Shown one piece after another: positions 42,503-51,724 of a stretch of DNA of 64,000 bases. The translations under genes and the position numbers were made by a program. Source of the stretch: Kaistia algarum (lineage in GTDB: Bacteria > Pseudomonadota > Alphaproteobacteria > Rhizobiales > Kaistiaceae); contig NZ_JAPKNJ010000001.1 of assembly GCF_026343945.1 (NCBI RefSeq), positions 1,364,001 through 1,428,000 on the forward strand, given 5' to 3'. The stretch's first letter is position 1. Every line of letters begins with the position of its first letter. The notes under the pieces were generated by a model. That model searched no databases, was not told the DNA's origin, and was given only the letters and a program-made list of their open reading frames with translations.

Positions 42503-43741
42503 TCAGAAGCGCTCGGCAAAGCGCCGAGGCGAATAAAGAGCGATCGATATCGCCGGCTGACGGCCAGCGAGAAGGTCCGCAACGATCTCTGCCGTTGCCG
42601 CGGCCTGGGTCAAGCCGTAATGGCCATGGCCGAAGGCATAGAGGATGCGCGGCTCGTCCGGCGCCGCGCCGATGACGGGCAGCGAATCCGGCATGGACGG
42701 ACGGAAACCCATCCAGCGCGTGCCGCCGGAAAGCTCGGCCTGCGGCAGGAAGCGCTGCAGCCGCGTCAGGATCGCGTCGACGCGGGCATAATTGGGCGAC
42801 GCTTCGAGACCGGCGAATTCGACACTGCCACCCACCCGGTCGCCCGTATCGAGCGGGCTCACCACGAAACCCTCGCCCTCGAACATCACCGGCCGCGACA
42901 GGCCGAGCCGGCCCGACGGCAGCGTCACGTTGTAGCCGCGCTCGGTATCGAGCGGGACGTGATCGCCGATCGAGGCGGCGAGCGGCTTCGACCAGGCGCC
43001 GGCGGCGACGATGACGGCGTCATAGAGCGCGGTGCCGAGCGAATGGTGGAAGCCGACATCCTCGCCCCGGCGCAGCGACACCGCTTCCATCGGCAGCAGC
43101 CGGGCACCACGCTGCAGCGCCGACCGGCCAAGATCGAGCGTCAGGTTGCGCGGATCGGAGACGTGGCAGCCCGAAGGATAGAGCGCGCCAAACCGGGCAC
43201 GCGGCCCCAGCGCCGGCTCGAGCGCCTGCAGCGCCGTGGCATCCAGCGCCTCGACCGGGGCGCCAAGCGCCCGCTGGCGCTCGATCAGCGGTCCGGCAGC
43301 GCGCCATCCCGCCTCGCTCGACCAGACGGAGAGAAGGCCGTGACGGCGAAGGTGATGGCCGAGGCCGAGCGCCTCCAGCCGCCGTTCCCAGGCGGGCAAG
43401 GCACGGCTATTCAGGGCGGAGATAGCCAGCGTCGAGGCCTCGATGCGGGCTGGTCGGCTCGCCGAGGCGAAGCGGGCGAACCAGGGCAGGAGCTTCGGCA
43501 GATAGGCGGCCCGGATCGAGAGCGGCCCCAGCGGATCGAGCGCCCAGCGCGGCAGGTTGCGCCAGGCCTTGCCGGAAGCGAGCGGCAGGATGTCGACATG
43601 GGCGATCCAGCCGGCATTGCCGGCCGACGCGCCGGCCGCGATGCCGTCGCGATCGACGAGATCGACCGCATGGCCCTGGTCTAGCAGCGCATGGGCGATC
43701 GCAACGCCGACAATGCCCGCTCCGATGACCGCTACGCGCAT
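42503..43741 (-). CDS. FAD-dependent D-amino-acid oxidase/dehydrogenase (D-hydroxyproline type)
   Basis: A 412-residue DAO-family flavoprotein: the FAD-binding VIGAGIVGVAIAHALLDQGH at the very start, ASAGNAGWIAHVDILPLASGK, and late FRPSMPDSLPVIG and FGHGHYGLTQAAATAEIVADL. It would oxidise cis-4-hydroxy-D-proline to a pyrroline carboxylate. It is encoded between the epimerase and the deaminase genes. Specificity is inferred from these neighbours, since single-subunit DAO members act on many D-amino acids. Confidence 0.88.
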   Translation of the reverse strand: MRVAVIGAGIVGVAIAHALLDQGHAVDLVDRDGIAAGASAGNAGWIAHVDILPLASGKAWRNLPRWALDPLGPLSIRAAYLPKLLPWFARFASASRPARIEASTLAISALNSRALPAWERRLEALGLGHHLRRHGLLSVWSSEAGWRAAGPLIERQRALGAPVEALDATALQALEPALGPRARFGALYPSGCHVSDPRNLTLDLGRSALQRGARLLPMEAVSLRRGEDVGFHHSLGTALYDAVIVAAGAWSKPLAASIGDHVPLDTERGYNVTLPSGRLGLSRPVMFEGEGFVVSPLDTGDRVGGSVEFAGLEASPNYARVDAILTRLQRFLPQAELSGGTRWMGFRPSMPDSLPVIGAAPDEPRILYAFGHGHYGLTQAAATAEIVADLLAGRQPAISIALYSPRRFAERF

Positions 43742-43769
43742 GCCCGTGACTGCCTTCCCGCATGAATTG

Positions 43770-43789
43770 GGGGCGCGGTGGCGCGCCCC
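43770..43789 (-). terminator. GC hairpin after the deaminase gene
   Basis: GGGGCGCG (43770-43777) pairs with CGCGCCCC (43782-43789) over a 4-base loop. It lacks a T-run on the minus strand, so it is only a possible terminator or processing site between the deaminase and oxidase genes. Confidence 0.4.
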
Positions 43790-43822
43790 TCGTCACTCCA
43801 CCTGGGGAGCGGAAGGATCGCG

Positions 43823-44752
43823 TCAAGCCGCGAGCGGCAGACCGACTTCCGGCAGCGCCGGCCGCGTCGCTTCGGCCTGCTTCATGACGGCCTCCAGCTC
43901 GACCTTCTCGGCGGCGTCGAGCGCCAGGCGCGGCGGGCGGGTCAATTCGCTACCTCGGCCGATCAGCTTCTCGCAATATTTGATCGCCTGGACGAGGTCC
44001 GAACGGGCATCCAGATGCAGGATCGGCATGAACCAGTCGTAAAGCGGCATCGCTTCGTCGAAGCGGCGATCGCGGATCAGACGGAACAGCGTCTCGCCTT
44101 CGCGCGGGAACACGTTGGACATGCCCGAGACCCAGCCGACGCAGCCAAGCGCGACGCTTTCCAGCACGACGTCATCGAGACCGCAGAAGGGAATGAAGCG
44201 ATCGCCGGTCATGTTGCGCACATCGACGATGCGGCGCGTATCACCCGACGAGTCCTTGAAGGCGACGATCGTGTCGATCTCGGACAGCGCCGCCAGCATC
44301 GCCGGCGTCACGTCCGTGCGGTAGGATGGCGGGTTGTTGTAGATCATGATCGGCGTATCGCTCGCCCGCGCGATCGTTGCGAAATGATCCAGCGTCTCGC
44401 GCGGCTTGGCCGGGTAGACCATGGCCGGCATCACCATCAGCCCGTCGACGCCGATACGACTGGCCTCGCGCGCATAGGTGGAGCCGAGAACGCTCGTGTA
44501 TTCGGCGAGACCGGAAATCACCGGCAGGCGACCGCCCACGGTCCCGACTGCCATTTCCAGCAGAGAGAATTTCTCCGGCTGAGACAGCGAGCAGTTCTCG
44601 CCGACCGTGCCGCACATGACGAGACCGGAAACACCGTCGGCGATCAACGCCTCGACAACCTTTTTCGTCGCGTCCAGATCGACGGAAAAATCATCGCGGA
44701 ACTGCGTCGTTACCGCCGGAAACACACCCTTCCAGCTCGTCCTCGGATCCAT
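43823..44752 (-). CDS. DapA-family enzyme, pyrroline-4-hydroxy-2-carboxylate deaminase-like
   Basis: A 309-residue TIM-barrel of the dihydrodipicolinate synthase family: Schiff-base lysine K166 (IVAFKDSSG), the tyrosine Y138 in MIYNNP, and GTVGEN at the substrate-carboxylate loop. Next to the epimerase and oxidase it fits the deaminase that turns the pyrroline into alpha-ketoglutarate semialdehyde. The dehydrogenase that completes the pathway is not in the window. A palindrome with FadR-type pattern (44772-44781) lies just upstream of its start. Confidence 0.87.
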   Translation of the reverse strand: MDPRTSWKGVFPAVTTQFRDDFSVDLDATKKVVEALIADGVSGLVMCGTVGENCSLSQPEKFSLLEMAVGTVGGRLPVISGLAEYTSVLGSTYAREASRIGVDGLMVMPAMVYPAKPRETLDHFATIARASDTPIMIYNNPPSYRTDVTPAMLAALSEIDTIVAFKDSSGDTRRIVDVRNMTGDRFIPFCGLDDVVLESVALGCVGWVSGMSNVFPREGETLFRLIRDRRFDEAMPLYDWFMPILHLDARSDLVQAIKYCEKLIGRGSELTRPPRLALDAAEKVELEAVMKQAEATRPALPEVGLPLAA

Positions 44753-44771
44753 GTTATCTCGCCCTTTTGTT

Positions 44772-44781
44772 CTGTCGACAG
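44772..44781. promoter_or_regulatory. palindrome CTGTCGACAG upstream of the hydroxyproline genes
   Basis: A perfect 10-bp palindrome, 19 bp before the deaminase start, in an AT-rich stretch. The TGTnnACA core fits operators of FadR-type GntR regulators, which often control hydroxyproline genes. No such regulator is coded nearby. Confidence 0.45.
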
Positions 44782-44837
44782 TTTGTATTTAACATCAATT
44801 CCGTTAGAGGGCAATGCCCGCAGGGGCGGCAGTGCGG

Positions 44838-44871
44838 CAAAGAAAAGCCCGCCATGCGGGCATGGCGGGCT
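44838..44871 (-). terminator. rho-independent terminator of transaldolase gene
   Basis: AGCCCGCCATGC (44846-44857) and GCATGGCGGGCT (44860-44871) form a perfect 12-bp stem with a 2-base loop. Read on the minus strand it is followed by TTTCTTT. It lies about 50 bp after the transaldolase stop. A second inverted repeat (CCTTC...GAAGG, 44886-44919) comes directly after the stop. Confidence 0.88.
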
Positions 44872-44920
44872 GGATCGGGCAGGCGCCTTCACCTCCCCAG
44901 CGGAGAGGCGAGGAGAAGGT

Positions 44921-45889
44921 CTACGCCGGGACGGCCTCAAGCCTGGCGGCGACCAGGCCACGGAGGGTGCGCAGATCCTTGGCGAACTGGCGGATGCCTT
45001 CCGAGAGCTTCTCGGTCGCCATCTGGTCCTCGTTCATTTCCCAGCGGAAGCTCTTCTCGTCGGAGGCGACGGTCGCGGGCGATTCGCCGGGATGGGCCGG
45101 GTCGAGCTTGCGGGCGAGAGCGCCCTCGTCGGCGGCGAGCTTTTCCAAAAGGGCCGGGGCGATCGTCAGGCGGTCACAGCCGGCAAGGGCCTCGATCTCG
45201 CCGGTCGAGCGGAACGAGGCGCCCATGACGACGGTCTGGATGCCGCGGGTCTTGTAATAGGCGTAGATCGAGCGGACCGAGAGGACGCCCGGATCCTGCT
45301 CCGGCTCGAAGGTCTTTCCGCTCGCCTTGACGTGCCAGTCGAGGATGCGGCCGACGAAGGGCGAGATCAGGAACACGCCGGCCTCGGCGCAGGCGGCGGC
45401 CTGGGCGAGCGAGAACAGCAGCGTCAGATTGCAGTCGATGCCTTCCTTCTGCAGCACTTCGGCGGCGCGGATGCCTTCCCAGGTCGAGGCGAGCTTGATC
45501 AGGATCTTCTCGCGCGGCACGCCGAGATCCTTGTAGTCGGCGATGATGGCGCGCGCCCGGGCCAACGAGGCTTCGGTATCGAAGGAGAGGTCGGCATTGA
45601 CCTCGGTCGACACGCGGCCGGGCACCAGCTTCGACACTTCGGCGCCAAAGGCGACGGCGAGCCGATCGGCGACGGCGGCGGCCACCGCCTCCTTGGTTCC
45701 GCCCTGCTTCGAGCCCCAGGCGACGGCGGCGTCGATCACGTCCTTGTACAAGGGCAGGTCGAACGCCTTCAGCACAAGCGAAGGATTGGTGGTGCAGTCG
45801 ACCGGACGGAACGCCTTGATCGCCTCGAGGTCGCCCGTGTCGGCGACAACAACCGTCATGGCTTTGAGCTGGTCGAGTTTCGAGGTCAT
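44921..45889 (-). CDS. tal: transaldolase
   Basis: A 322-residue class I transaldolase of the TalB type: DTGDLEAIKAFRPVDCTTNPSL at the start, the Schiff-base lysine in KILIKLASTWEGI, NLTLLFSLAQA, and ISPFVGRILDW. It transfers a dihydroxyacetone unit between sugar phosphates in the pentose phosphate pathway. The start at 45889 follows AGGA; a longer frame to 45994 is not conserved. It is transcribed away from the divergent beta-mannosidase gene and ends in a strong terminator. Confidence 0.96.
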   Translation of the reverse strand: MTSKLDQLKAMTVVVADTGDLEAIKAFRPVDCTTNPSLVLKAFDLPLYKDVIDAAVAWGSKQGGTKEAVAAAVADRLAVAFGAEVSKLVPGRVSTEVNADLSFDTEASLARARAIIADYKDLGVPREKILIKLASTWEGIRAAEVLQKEGIDCNLTLLFSLAQAAACAEAGVFLISPFVGRILDWHVKASGKTFEPEQDPGVLSVRSIYAYYKTRGIQTVVMGASFRSTGEIEALAGCDRLTIAPALLEKLAADEGALARKLDPAHPGESPATVASDEKSFRWEMNEDQMATEKLSEGIRQFAKDLRTLRGLVAARLEAVPA

Positions 45890-46045
45890 CCGTCGTTCCT
45901 CCAGGAAAGAGACACGCTTATAGCGCGCGCATATGGAGGGCATATGATCATCTTGGTCCCCAAATGGAAGCCGAAAAATGCCCGTCCGGAGCAAAAGGCC
46001 AGCGCGCCGGCCTTCCCCTTCGCACGGTGTTCCATGCTAGGGCTC

Positions 46046-46066
46046 TCTCCCTGGGAGCGAGGGAGA
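46046..46066 (+). promoter_or_regulatory. hairpin covering the ribosome-binding site of the beta-mannosidase gene
   Basis: TCTCCCT (46046-46052) pairs with AGGGAGA (46060-46066), which is the only good Shine-Dalgarno sequence before the ATG at 46076. Closing this stem would hide it. The core resembles half of the type B repeat. Confidence 0.4.
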
Positions 46067-46075
46067 AGCGCCGCC

Positions 46076-48508
46076 ATGACCGATATTCATTTATCCGGAA
46101 ACTGGGCCCTCGCGGACGCCTCGGGCGAGCGCCTCGGCGCTATTCCCATCCCCGGCGACGTCCATTCCGCGCTTCAGGCGCTCGGGCGGATTGCCGATCC
46201 GCACCGGGGCACCAACGAGGCCGACATGCAGTGGGTCGGCGAGCGCGAATGGGAGATCGCGCGCCATTTCACGCTCGATAGGGCCGGACTTGACCACGGC
46301 TGGCCGGTGCTGGAACTCGAATTCGTCGATACTTTCGCCGATGTCTTCGTCAATGGCAGCCTCGCGGCACGGCTCGGATCGAGCTTCATCCGCCATCGCA
46401 TCGACCTCACCGGCCTGCTGGTCGAGGGCGAGAACGAATTGCGCATCCGCTTCTATCCCCCCGGCGCGGAAGCGAGCCGCCTCGCCGCGCTGCAGCCCTT
46501 TCCGATTCCGTGGAGCGTATCCAACAATCGCGTCCCGGATTTGAACATGATCCGCAAGGCGCAGTGCCATGGCGGCTGGGACTGGGGGCCCTGCCTTCTG
46601 GTCAGCGGCATCTATGCGCGGCCGGTGCTGCATCTCTATGAGACGGCCCGGATCGAGAGCGTCCAGATCCGCCAACGGCATCAAGCGGATGGCCGGATCC
46701 TCGCCATTGCCGAGATCGAGCTGGCAGCGAATGGCGAAGCGAGCCTTCCCGTCAGCTTCGAACTCTGCGGCCGCCGCATGGAAGCCGTCGTCGCGGTCAT
46801 GGCCGGCGTCACCAAGACCAGCCTCGAACTCGATGTCGGGACGCCGGCACTCTGGTGGCCGGCCGGCCATGGTGAGCAGCCGCTCCATGAGGCGGTCGTC
46901 ACCATCCCCGGCGACCGCGCCGTTCGCCGCATCGGCTTCCGGACGCTGGAGGTGGTGACGGAGAAGGACGAGGCCGGTGCCTCGATGATCTTCCGCGTCA
47001 ACGGCATCGACATCTTCGCCAAGGGCGCCAACTGGATCCCGGCCGACGCCCTGCCCTCTGCGATCACCGAAGACCGCGTCCGTGCGCTGCTTTCCGCCGC
47101 CGTCGAAGCCAATATGAACATGATCCGCGTCTGGGGCGGCGGCTTCTACGAGTTCGATCTGTTCTACGATCTTTGCGACGAACTCGGCCTCCTGGTCTGG
47201 CAGGACATGATGTTCTCCTGCTCGCAATATCCCTCGACGCCGGAATTCCTCGAAACCGTCGATGCGGAACTCCGCTACCAGATCCAGCGCCTCTCCAGCC
47301 GGCCGTCGATCGCGATCTGGTGCGGCGACAATGAGGTGATCGGCTCGCTCACCTGGTATGAACTCTCGATCAACAATCGCGACCGCTATCTCGTCAATTA
47401 TGACCGCTTGAACCGCGTCATCGAGAAGGCGGTGCTCGATACCGATCCCGGCCGGCGCTTCTGGCCGTCAAGCCCATGCAATGGCGATCTCGATTATGGC
47501 GATGCCTGGCATGATGACGGCTCGGGCGACATCCATTTCTGGGACGTGTGGCACTCGAACAAGAATTTCGAACACTATTACACCGTGAAGCCGCGCTTCT
47601 GCTCCGAGTTTGGCTTCCAGTCCTTTCCATCGATGACGGCGATCCGCGCCTTTGCCGAACCGAAGGACTGGAACGCCACGTCACCGGTGATGGAGTTCCA
47701 CCAGCGCGACCGCGCCGGCAACTCGCGCATCATCGACACCATGGCGCGCTATTTCCGCATGCCCACGGGCTTCGGCGAATTCGTCTATTTGTCGCAATTG
47801 CAGCAGGCGCTGGCGATCGAGACGGCGGTTCGCTACTGGCGCAGCCTGAAGCCCCATTCGATGGGCGCGCTCTACTGGCAATTGAACGATGTCTGGCCGG
47901 CGGTGTCGTGGTCGTCGATCGACCACACGCTCGCCTGGAAGACGCTGCACTATCACGCCAAGCGCTTCTTCGCGCCGGTGGCGCTCGCCGCCCGCATCGT
48001 CGACGGCCGGCTGGCAGTGCGCGGCGTCAATGACCGTCATGAGGCCGTGCCGATCGAAATCCGGCTCCGAACGCTCGACCTCGCCGGCCAGTGGCTCGAC
48101 GAGCGGCGCGTGAATGCCTCGCTGCCGCCCGACCGCGCGATCGATCTGCTCTCGGTCGCCGCCGGGCCGGCGAATGACCGGTTCTATGTCGTGGATGGGC
48201 GCATCGACGGCGAGTTCGATCCCGCCTTGCAGATTACCGTCTTCCCGGATGTGCCGAAGCGCTTCGAACTGCCCGAGGCCCAGATCTCGATCGGGTCGGA
48301 TGGCGGCGGGAGATTCGTGCTCTCGACCGACGCACCCGCCTTCCATGTCCGCGCCGAGGCGGAGGGATGGCCCGGTCATTTCGACGATACGAGCTTTCTG
48401 CTGCTGCCCGGCGAGGATCGCGTCGTGACGTTCCGCGCCGAAGCAGGAACGGCGATGCCGGCGGCCGGTGACATCACGATCCATCATCTCGCCGCCAGCT
48501 ATCGCTGA
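46076..48508 (+). CDS. glycoside hydrolase family 2 beta-mannosidase
   Basis: An 810-residue cytosolic GH2 protein. The N-terminal jelly-roll (WALADASGERLGAIPIPGDVHSAL) and immunoglobulin-like domains lead to the barrel with KGANWIPADALP, MIRVWGGGFYE, acid/base E420 in CGDNE and nucleophile E511 in CSEFGFQS. GH2 beta-mannosidases cleave terminal beta-mannosyl residues from oligosaccharides. No signal peptide is present, so imported oligosaccharides are the likely substrate. The frame is open far upstream of the ATG, but that part is antisense to tal and the hydroxyproline genes and is not coding. A bidirectional hairpin follows the stop. Confidence 0.93.
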   Translation: MTDIHLSGNWALADASGERLGAIPIPGDVHSALQALGRIADPHRGTNEADMQWVGEREWEIARHFTLDRAGLDHGWPVLELEFVDTFADVFVNGSLAARLGSSFIRHRIDLTGLLVEGENELRIRFYPPGAEASRLAALQPFPIPWSVSNNRVPDLNMIRKAQCHGGWDWGPCLLVSGIYARPVLHLYETARIESVQIRQRHQADGRILAIAEIELAANGEASLPVSFELCGRRMEAVVAVMAGVTKTSLELDVGTPALWWPAGHGEQPLHEAVVTIPGDRAVRRIGFRTLEVVTEKDEAGASMIFRVNGIDIFAKGANWIPADALPSAITEDRVRALLSAAVEANMNMIRVWGGGFYEFDLFYDLCDELGLLVWQDMMFSCSQYPSTPEFLETVDAELRYQIQRLSSRPSIAIWCGDNEVIGSLTWYELSINNRDRYLVNYDRLNRVIEKAVLDTDPGRRFWPSSPCNGDLDYGDAWHDDGSGDIHFWDVWHSNKNFEHYYTVKPRFCSEFGFQSFPSMTAIRAFAEPKDWNATSPVMEFHQRDRAGNSRIIDTMARYFRMPTGFGEFVYLSQLQQALAIETAVRYWRSLKPHSMGALYWQLNDVWPAVSWSSIDHTLAWKTLHYHAKRFFAPVALAARIVDGRLAVRGVNDRHEAVPIEIRLRTLDLAGQWLDERRVNASLPPDRAIDLLSVAAGPANDRFYVVDGRIDGEFDPALQITVFPDVPKRFELPEAQISIGSDGGGRFVLSTDAPAFHVRAEAEGWPGHFDDTSFLLLPGEDRVVTFRAEAGTAMPAAGDITIHHLAASYR

Positions 48509-48515
48509 AGAAAGC

Positions 48516-48539
48516 GAGGCGCCGCTCCCGCGGCGCCTC
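48516..48539. terminator. bidirectional hairpin between convergent genes
   Basis: GAGGCGCCGC (48516-48525) and GCGGCGCCTC (48530-48539) form a perfect 10-bp stem around TCCC, filling most of the 39-bp gap. There is no clear T-run on either strand. Confidence 0.6.
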
Positions 48540-48547
48540 CCGCAATC

Positions 48548-48862
48548 CTACCAGCGCACCCAGCCGCCCGGCACGAACACCCAGCGTCCGCCGCGGCGGA
48601 CCCAGCGAGGCTGCACATAGCGCCAGCCTGGACGGGCGGCGACCCAACGGCCCGGGATCCAGACATAGGCGCCGCGGCGCCAGCCCCAGTGCCCGGGGAC
48701 CCATACCTGACCACGCCGGGGCGGGGGTACCCGTTCGCGGCGCACGGGCGGCGGTGCCATCCACATCGTCTGGGCTTCGGCATCGGCGACCGGCAGGGTA
48801 GCAAGCGGAGCGACGACGCCGGCCGCGAACAGGCCGCGCAGAAGATTTCGTCTGGATATCAT
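48548..48862 (-). CDS. YXWGXW-repeat exported protein
   Basis: A 104-residue protein with a twin-arginine-type signal (SRRNLLRGLFAAGVVAPLATL, cleaved near DAEAQ) and a mature part dominated by W, G, R, P and V. Repeated units with the form VWVPGHWGWRRGAYVW and PGRWVAARPGW define the YXWGXW family, found in the periplasm or envelope of many proteobacteria. Its function is unknown. It is monocistronic in this window, convergent with the beta-mannosidase gene. Confidence 0.85.
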   Translation of the reverse strand: MISRRNLLRGLFAAGVVAPLATLPVADAEAQTMWMAPPPVRRERVPPPRRGQVWVPGHWGWRRGAYVWIPGRWVAARPGWRYVQPRWVRRGGRWVFVPGGWVRW

Positions 48863-48976
48863 TGTCGTTTCTCTCCTCTAGCCGGCATGTTTCGCCGGAA
48901 CAGCCCGCATCGCTTAAACGTCGAGGACGCCGTGTTCCGTCGCCCTGCCCGCGAAACGACGCCCATCGACCCTCCG

Positions 48977-49903
48977 TCAGAGACTATAACCGTGCCGATC
49001 CAGAAACAGTTTCAGCCGGTCGGGGAAGTTGAGCACCTTCCTGTCGCTCGGTGGGCAAGCATCAATATCGCCGCCGGTCAGGCAGGTCTCCTCGCCCTCG
49101 TCCTTGGCGAGATTCCAGTGTTGCTGAAGCGCCGCGAAGGCGGCCTTGCCACTTCCCGCCCGCGCGCTTTGGGCAACCCAGCCGGCGAGGAAGCCCGGCG
49201 AGGTCCAGCGCGTCGCCGGATCGGCGTCATCTTCCAATTGCTTCAGCCAGTCGCGATGGTTCTTCGCAAAGCGCGGCTCCGTAGTGAGGTCGACCAGTTT
49301 GCCGTCCCGCACCGTCTGGATCACGAGTGGCGCGGCGCTGCAGGCGTAGCAATCGAACGCATAGAGGAAGGCATTGTCGACGGTGACGATCTCCGCGACG
49401 CCGTCATTGTCGAGGTCCTGGAGATAGAAGCCATCGCCATCGAACGAGCCGACCTCGACCGTGACCCAGCCCTTCGCGGTCTTGTCGGCGATGACGATCT
49501 GCGAGCAACAATGGGCGCCGCCCGTATAGCTCGAGAAATAGACTTCCTTGGCATCATTGGCCGGGTCGATCTCGACGATCGACGCGCTCGCCGCCGGCAC
49601 GTCCATGCCGGAGGCGACCCCGACATATTCGAGCACCTGCTGCCCGCCGACGCTGACCTGCAGCACGGGAACGTCGAGATTGGGATCGACCTTGGGGCGC
49701 CGTTCCTCGAAGACGCGGGCGGTTATGCCCGAATCCGTCACCGAGGCGTCCGTTGCACCGTCGGCAAATTCGGTCGTTGGATAGGCGGGCGCATCCTCCT
49801 CGTCCTCGGCTCTAGCCGGCGTGCCGAGCAGGAGGGCATAAACAGAGGCGAAAAGCACCAGCGTCCGGATCGCGGCAAGGCCGGCGGTCGGTTTGAGGAT
49901 CAC
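48977..49903 (-). CDS. exported hypothetical protein with FG-GAP-like acidic motif and cysteine pair
   Basis: A 308-residue protein of no family I can name. A signal peptide (LVLFASVYALLLGTPARA) precedes a beta-rich mature region. FDGDGFYLQDLDNDGVAEIV looks like a calcium-binding FG-GAP/VCBS blade, YTGGAHCCSQIV has an unusual CC pair, and two more cysteines follow (FDCYACSAAP). I start at GTG 49903, where GGGAG is 7 bases upstream; a longer GTG start at 49951 has no ribosome site. It is transcribed away from the IlvB-like gene, with no partner in its strand. Confidence 0.7.
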   Translation of the reverse strand: MILKPTAGLAAIRTLVLFASVYALLLGTPARAEDEEDAPAYPTTEFADGATDASVTDSGITARVFEERRPKVDPNLDVPVLQVSVGGQQVLEYVGVASGMDVPAASASIVEIDPANDAKEVYFSSYTGGAHCCSQIVIADKTAKGWVTVEVGSFDGDGFYLQDLDNDGVAEIVTVDNAFLYAFDCYACSAAPLVIQTVRDGKLVDLTTEPRFAKNHRDWLKQLEDDADPATRWTSPGFLAGWVAQSARAGSGKAAFAALQQHWNLAKDEGEETCLTGGDIDACPPSDRKVLNFPDRLKLFLDRHGYSL

Positions 49904-50044
49904 CGGAAGTCTCCCGAATCGAACGTTCCTGAATCTAGGCGCGGATTCCACGCCGGGAAAGCGGCATCAAAGCGGCGCGACTTGATGATGGCTGGTAGCT
50001 GCGCCTATGAACATGGGGACCGACCCGCTCTCCGAGGCCAACCC

Positions 50045-51724
50045 ATGACATCTGCGAAACTGCTCCGTACCGGTGGCCAGCTCATCGTCGACATGCTGGC
50101 GGCGAACGGCGTCGAGCGGCTGTTCACCGTGCCCGGCGAGAGCTTCCTCGCTGTCCTCGACGCGCTGTACGAATCGCCGATCGGGGTCACCAATGCGCGG
50201 CATGAGGGCGGCGCGGCGATGATGGCGGAGGCCTGGGGCAAGCTCACCGGCCGGCCCGGCGTCGCGATCGTGACCCGCGGCCCCGGCGCGACGAACGCAG
50301 CGAGCGGCCTTCATGTCGCGATGCAGGATTCGACGCCCATGATCCTGTTGGTCGGCCAGATCGCGCGCGGCCATCGCGACCGCGAGGCGTTCCAGGAACT
50401 CGACTATCGCCGCGTCTTCTCCGGCGTGGTGAAATGGGTTGCCGAGATCGACGAGGCGGCGCGCATTCCGGAAATGCTGTCGCGGGCCTTCCATGTCGCC
50501 ATGTCCGGCCGCCCCGGCCCCGTGGTGCTCGCCTTGCCGGAGGACATGCTGCGCGATCCGGTCGAGGTGACGTTGCCGGCCCCCTTCGAGCCGACCGAGA
50601 CCTATCCGGGCCTGACGCAGACCGCGCAATTGCAGAAGCTGCTCTGGGCCGCGGAAAGGCCGTTCGTCATCGCCGGCGGCTCGCGCTGGAGCGACAAGGC
50701 CATCGCCTCGCTGCAGCGCTTCGCCGAGCGCTTCGACCTGCCCGTCGGCGTCTCCTTCCGCCGGCAGGGACTGTTTGACCATGAACACCCCAACTATGCG
50801 GGCGATGTTGGCATCGGCATCAATCCGGCGCTCGCGCGGCGGATCCGCGAGGCCGACCTGCTGCTGCTCCTCGGCGGCCGGTTCGGAGAGGTGCCGTCCT
50901 CATCCTATTCGCTGATCGACGTGCCCGAGCCGCGTCAGGCGCTGGTTCATGTCCATGCTAGTGCCGAGGAACTCGGCCGGATCTATCGTCCGACGCTGGC
51001 CATCCATGCGAGCCCGAACGGCTTCGCCTCGCAGCTGGAAGTCGTGCATCCGCCCGTTACCATCGGCTGGAGCGAGGCGACCCGCGCGGCCAATGCCGAA
51101 TATCGTGCCTGGTCGGAACCGGCGCCGCGCTCGGTCGGCGGCGTCGAGCTGGGCGCGGTGATGGCCCATCTGCGCGCAAGCCTTCCGGCCGACGCGATCC
51201 TCACCAATGGCGCCGGCAATTATGCCGGCTGGCTGCATCGCTATTACCGCTTCCGCCGGCCCGGCACGCAGCTGGCGCCGACCTCGGGCTCGATGGGCTA
51301 TGGCGTGCCCGCGGCCATCGCGGCGAAGCTGCGTCATCCGGAGCGAACTGTGATCGCGCTGGCCGGCGACGGCTGCTTCCAGATGACCGGCCAGGAACTC
51401 GCCACCGCCGTGCAGGAAGGCGCCGCGATCGTCGTGATCGTCGCCGACAACCAGATGTACGGCACCATCCGGGCCCATCAGGAGCGGAGCTATCCCGGCC
51501 GGGTCGAAGCCACCGCCCTCGTCAATCCTGATTTCGCCGCGCTGGCAAAGGCCTATGGCGGACATGGCGAGACGGTGCGAACCACGGAGGAGTTCGCGCC
51601 AGCCCTCGAACGGGCGCTGGCCAGCGGCAAGCCGGCGCTCCTGCATCTCCATACCGATCCGGAGGCGATATCCCCATCCGCGACGCTGAGCGGGCTGGGG
51701 GCGAAGCGCGGATCGAAGGCCTAG
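50045..51724 (+). CDS. thiamine-diphosphate enzyme, acetolactate-synthase-like (IlvB family)
   Basis: A 559-residue ThDP enzyme with the three-domain layout. The N-terminal PYR domain has the catalytic glutamate in [15 protein letters not shown] and the [35 protein letters not shown] block. The C-terminal PP domain has the GDG...N cofactor motif ([14 protein letters not shown] ... [11 protein letters not shown]). The exact substrate is open: such orphans may be acetolactate synthase-like, oxalyl-CoA or sulfoacetaldehyde-type enzymes. No small IlvN subunit follows. Its stop shares the CTAG palindrome with the stop of the convergent xseA gene. Confidence 0.85.
   Translation: MTSAKLLRTGGQLIVDMLAANGVERLFTVPGESFLAVLDALYESPIGVTNARHEGGAAMMAEAWGKLTGRPGVAIVTRGPGATNAASGLHVAMQDSTPMILLVGQIARGHRDREAFQELDYRRVFSGVVKWVAEIDEAARIPEMLSRAFHVAMSGRPGPVVLALPEDMLRDPVEVTLPAPFEPTETYPGLTQTAQLQKLLWAAERPFVIAGGSRWSDKAIASLQRFAERFDLPVGVSFRRQGLFDHEHPNYAGDVGIGINPALARRIREADLLLLLGGRFGEVPSSSYSLIDVPEPRQALVHVHASAEELGRIYRPTLAIHASPNGFASQLEVVHPPVTIGWSEATRAANAEYRAWSEPAPRSVGGVELGAVMAHLRASLPADAILTNGAGNYAGWLHRYYRFRRPGTQLAPTSGSMGYGVPAAIAAKLRHPERTVIALAGDGCFQMTGQELATAVQEGAAIVVIVADNQMYGTIRAHQERSYPGRVEATALVNPDFAALAKAYGGHGETVRTTEEFAPALERALASGKPALLHLHTDPEAISPSATLSGLGAKRGSKA

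Noticed and set aside
43778..46075. Very long plus-strand open frame (over 760 codons) before the beta-mannosidase gene
   Set aside because: It is antisense to transaldolase, the deaminase and part of the oxidase gene. High-GC codon bias leaves the opposite frame open. The real gene starts at 46076, with a family-typical N-terminus.
48689..50044. 452-codon upstream extension of the IlvB-like frame
   Set aside because: It lies antisense to the YXWGXW and exported Cys-pair genes and has no conserved sequence. The ThDP enzyme begins normally at 50045.
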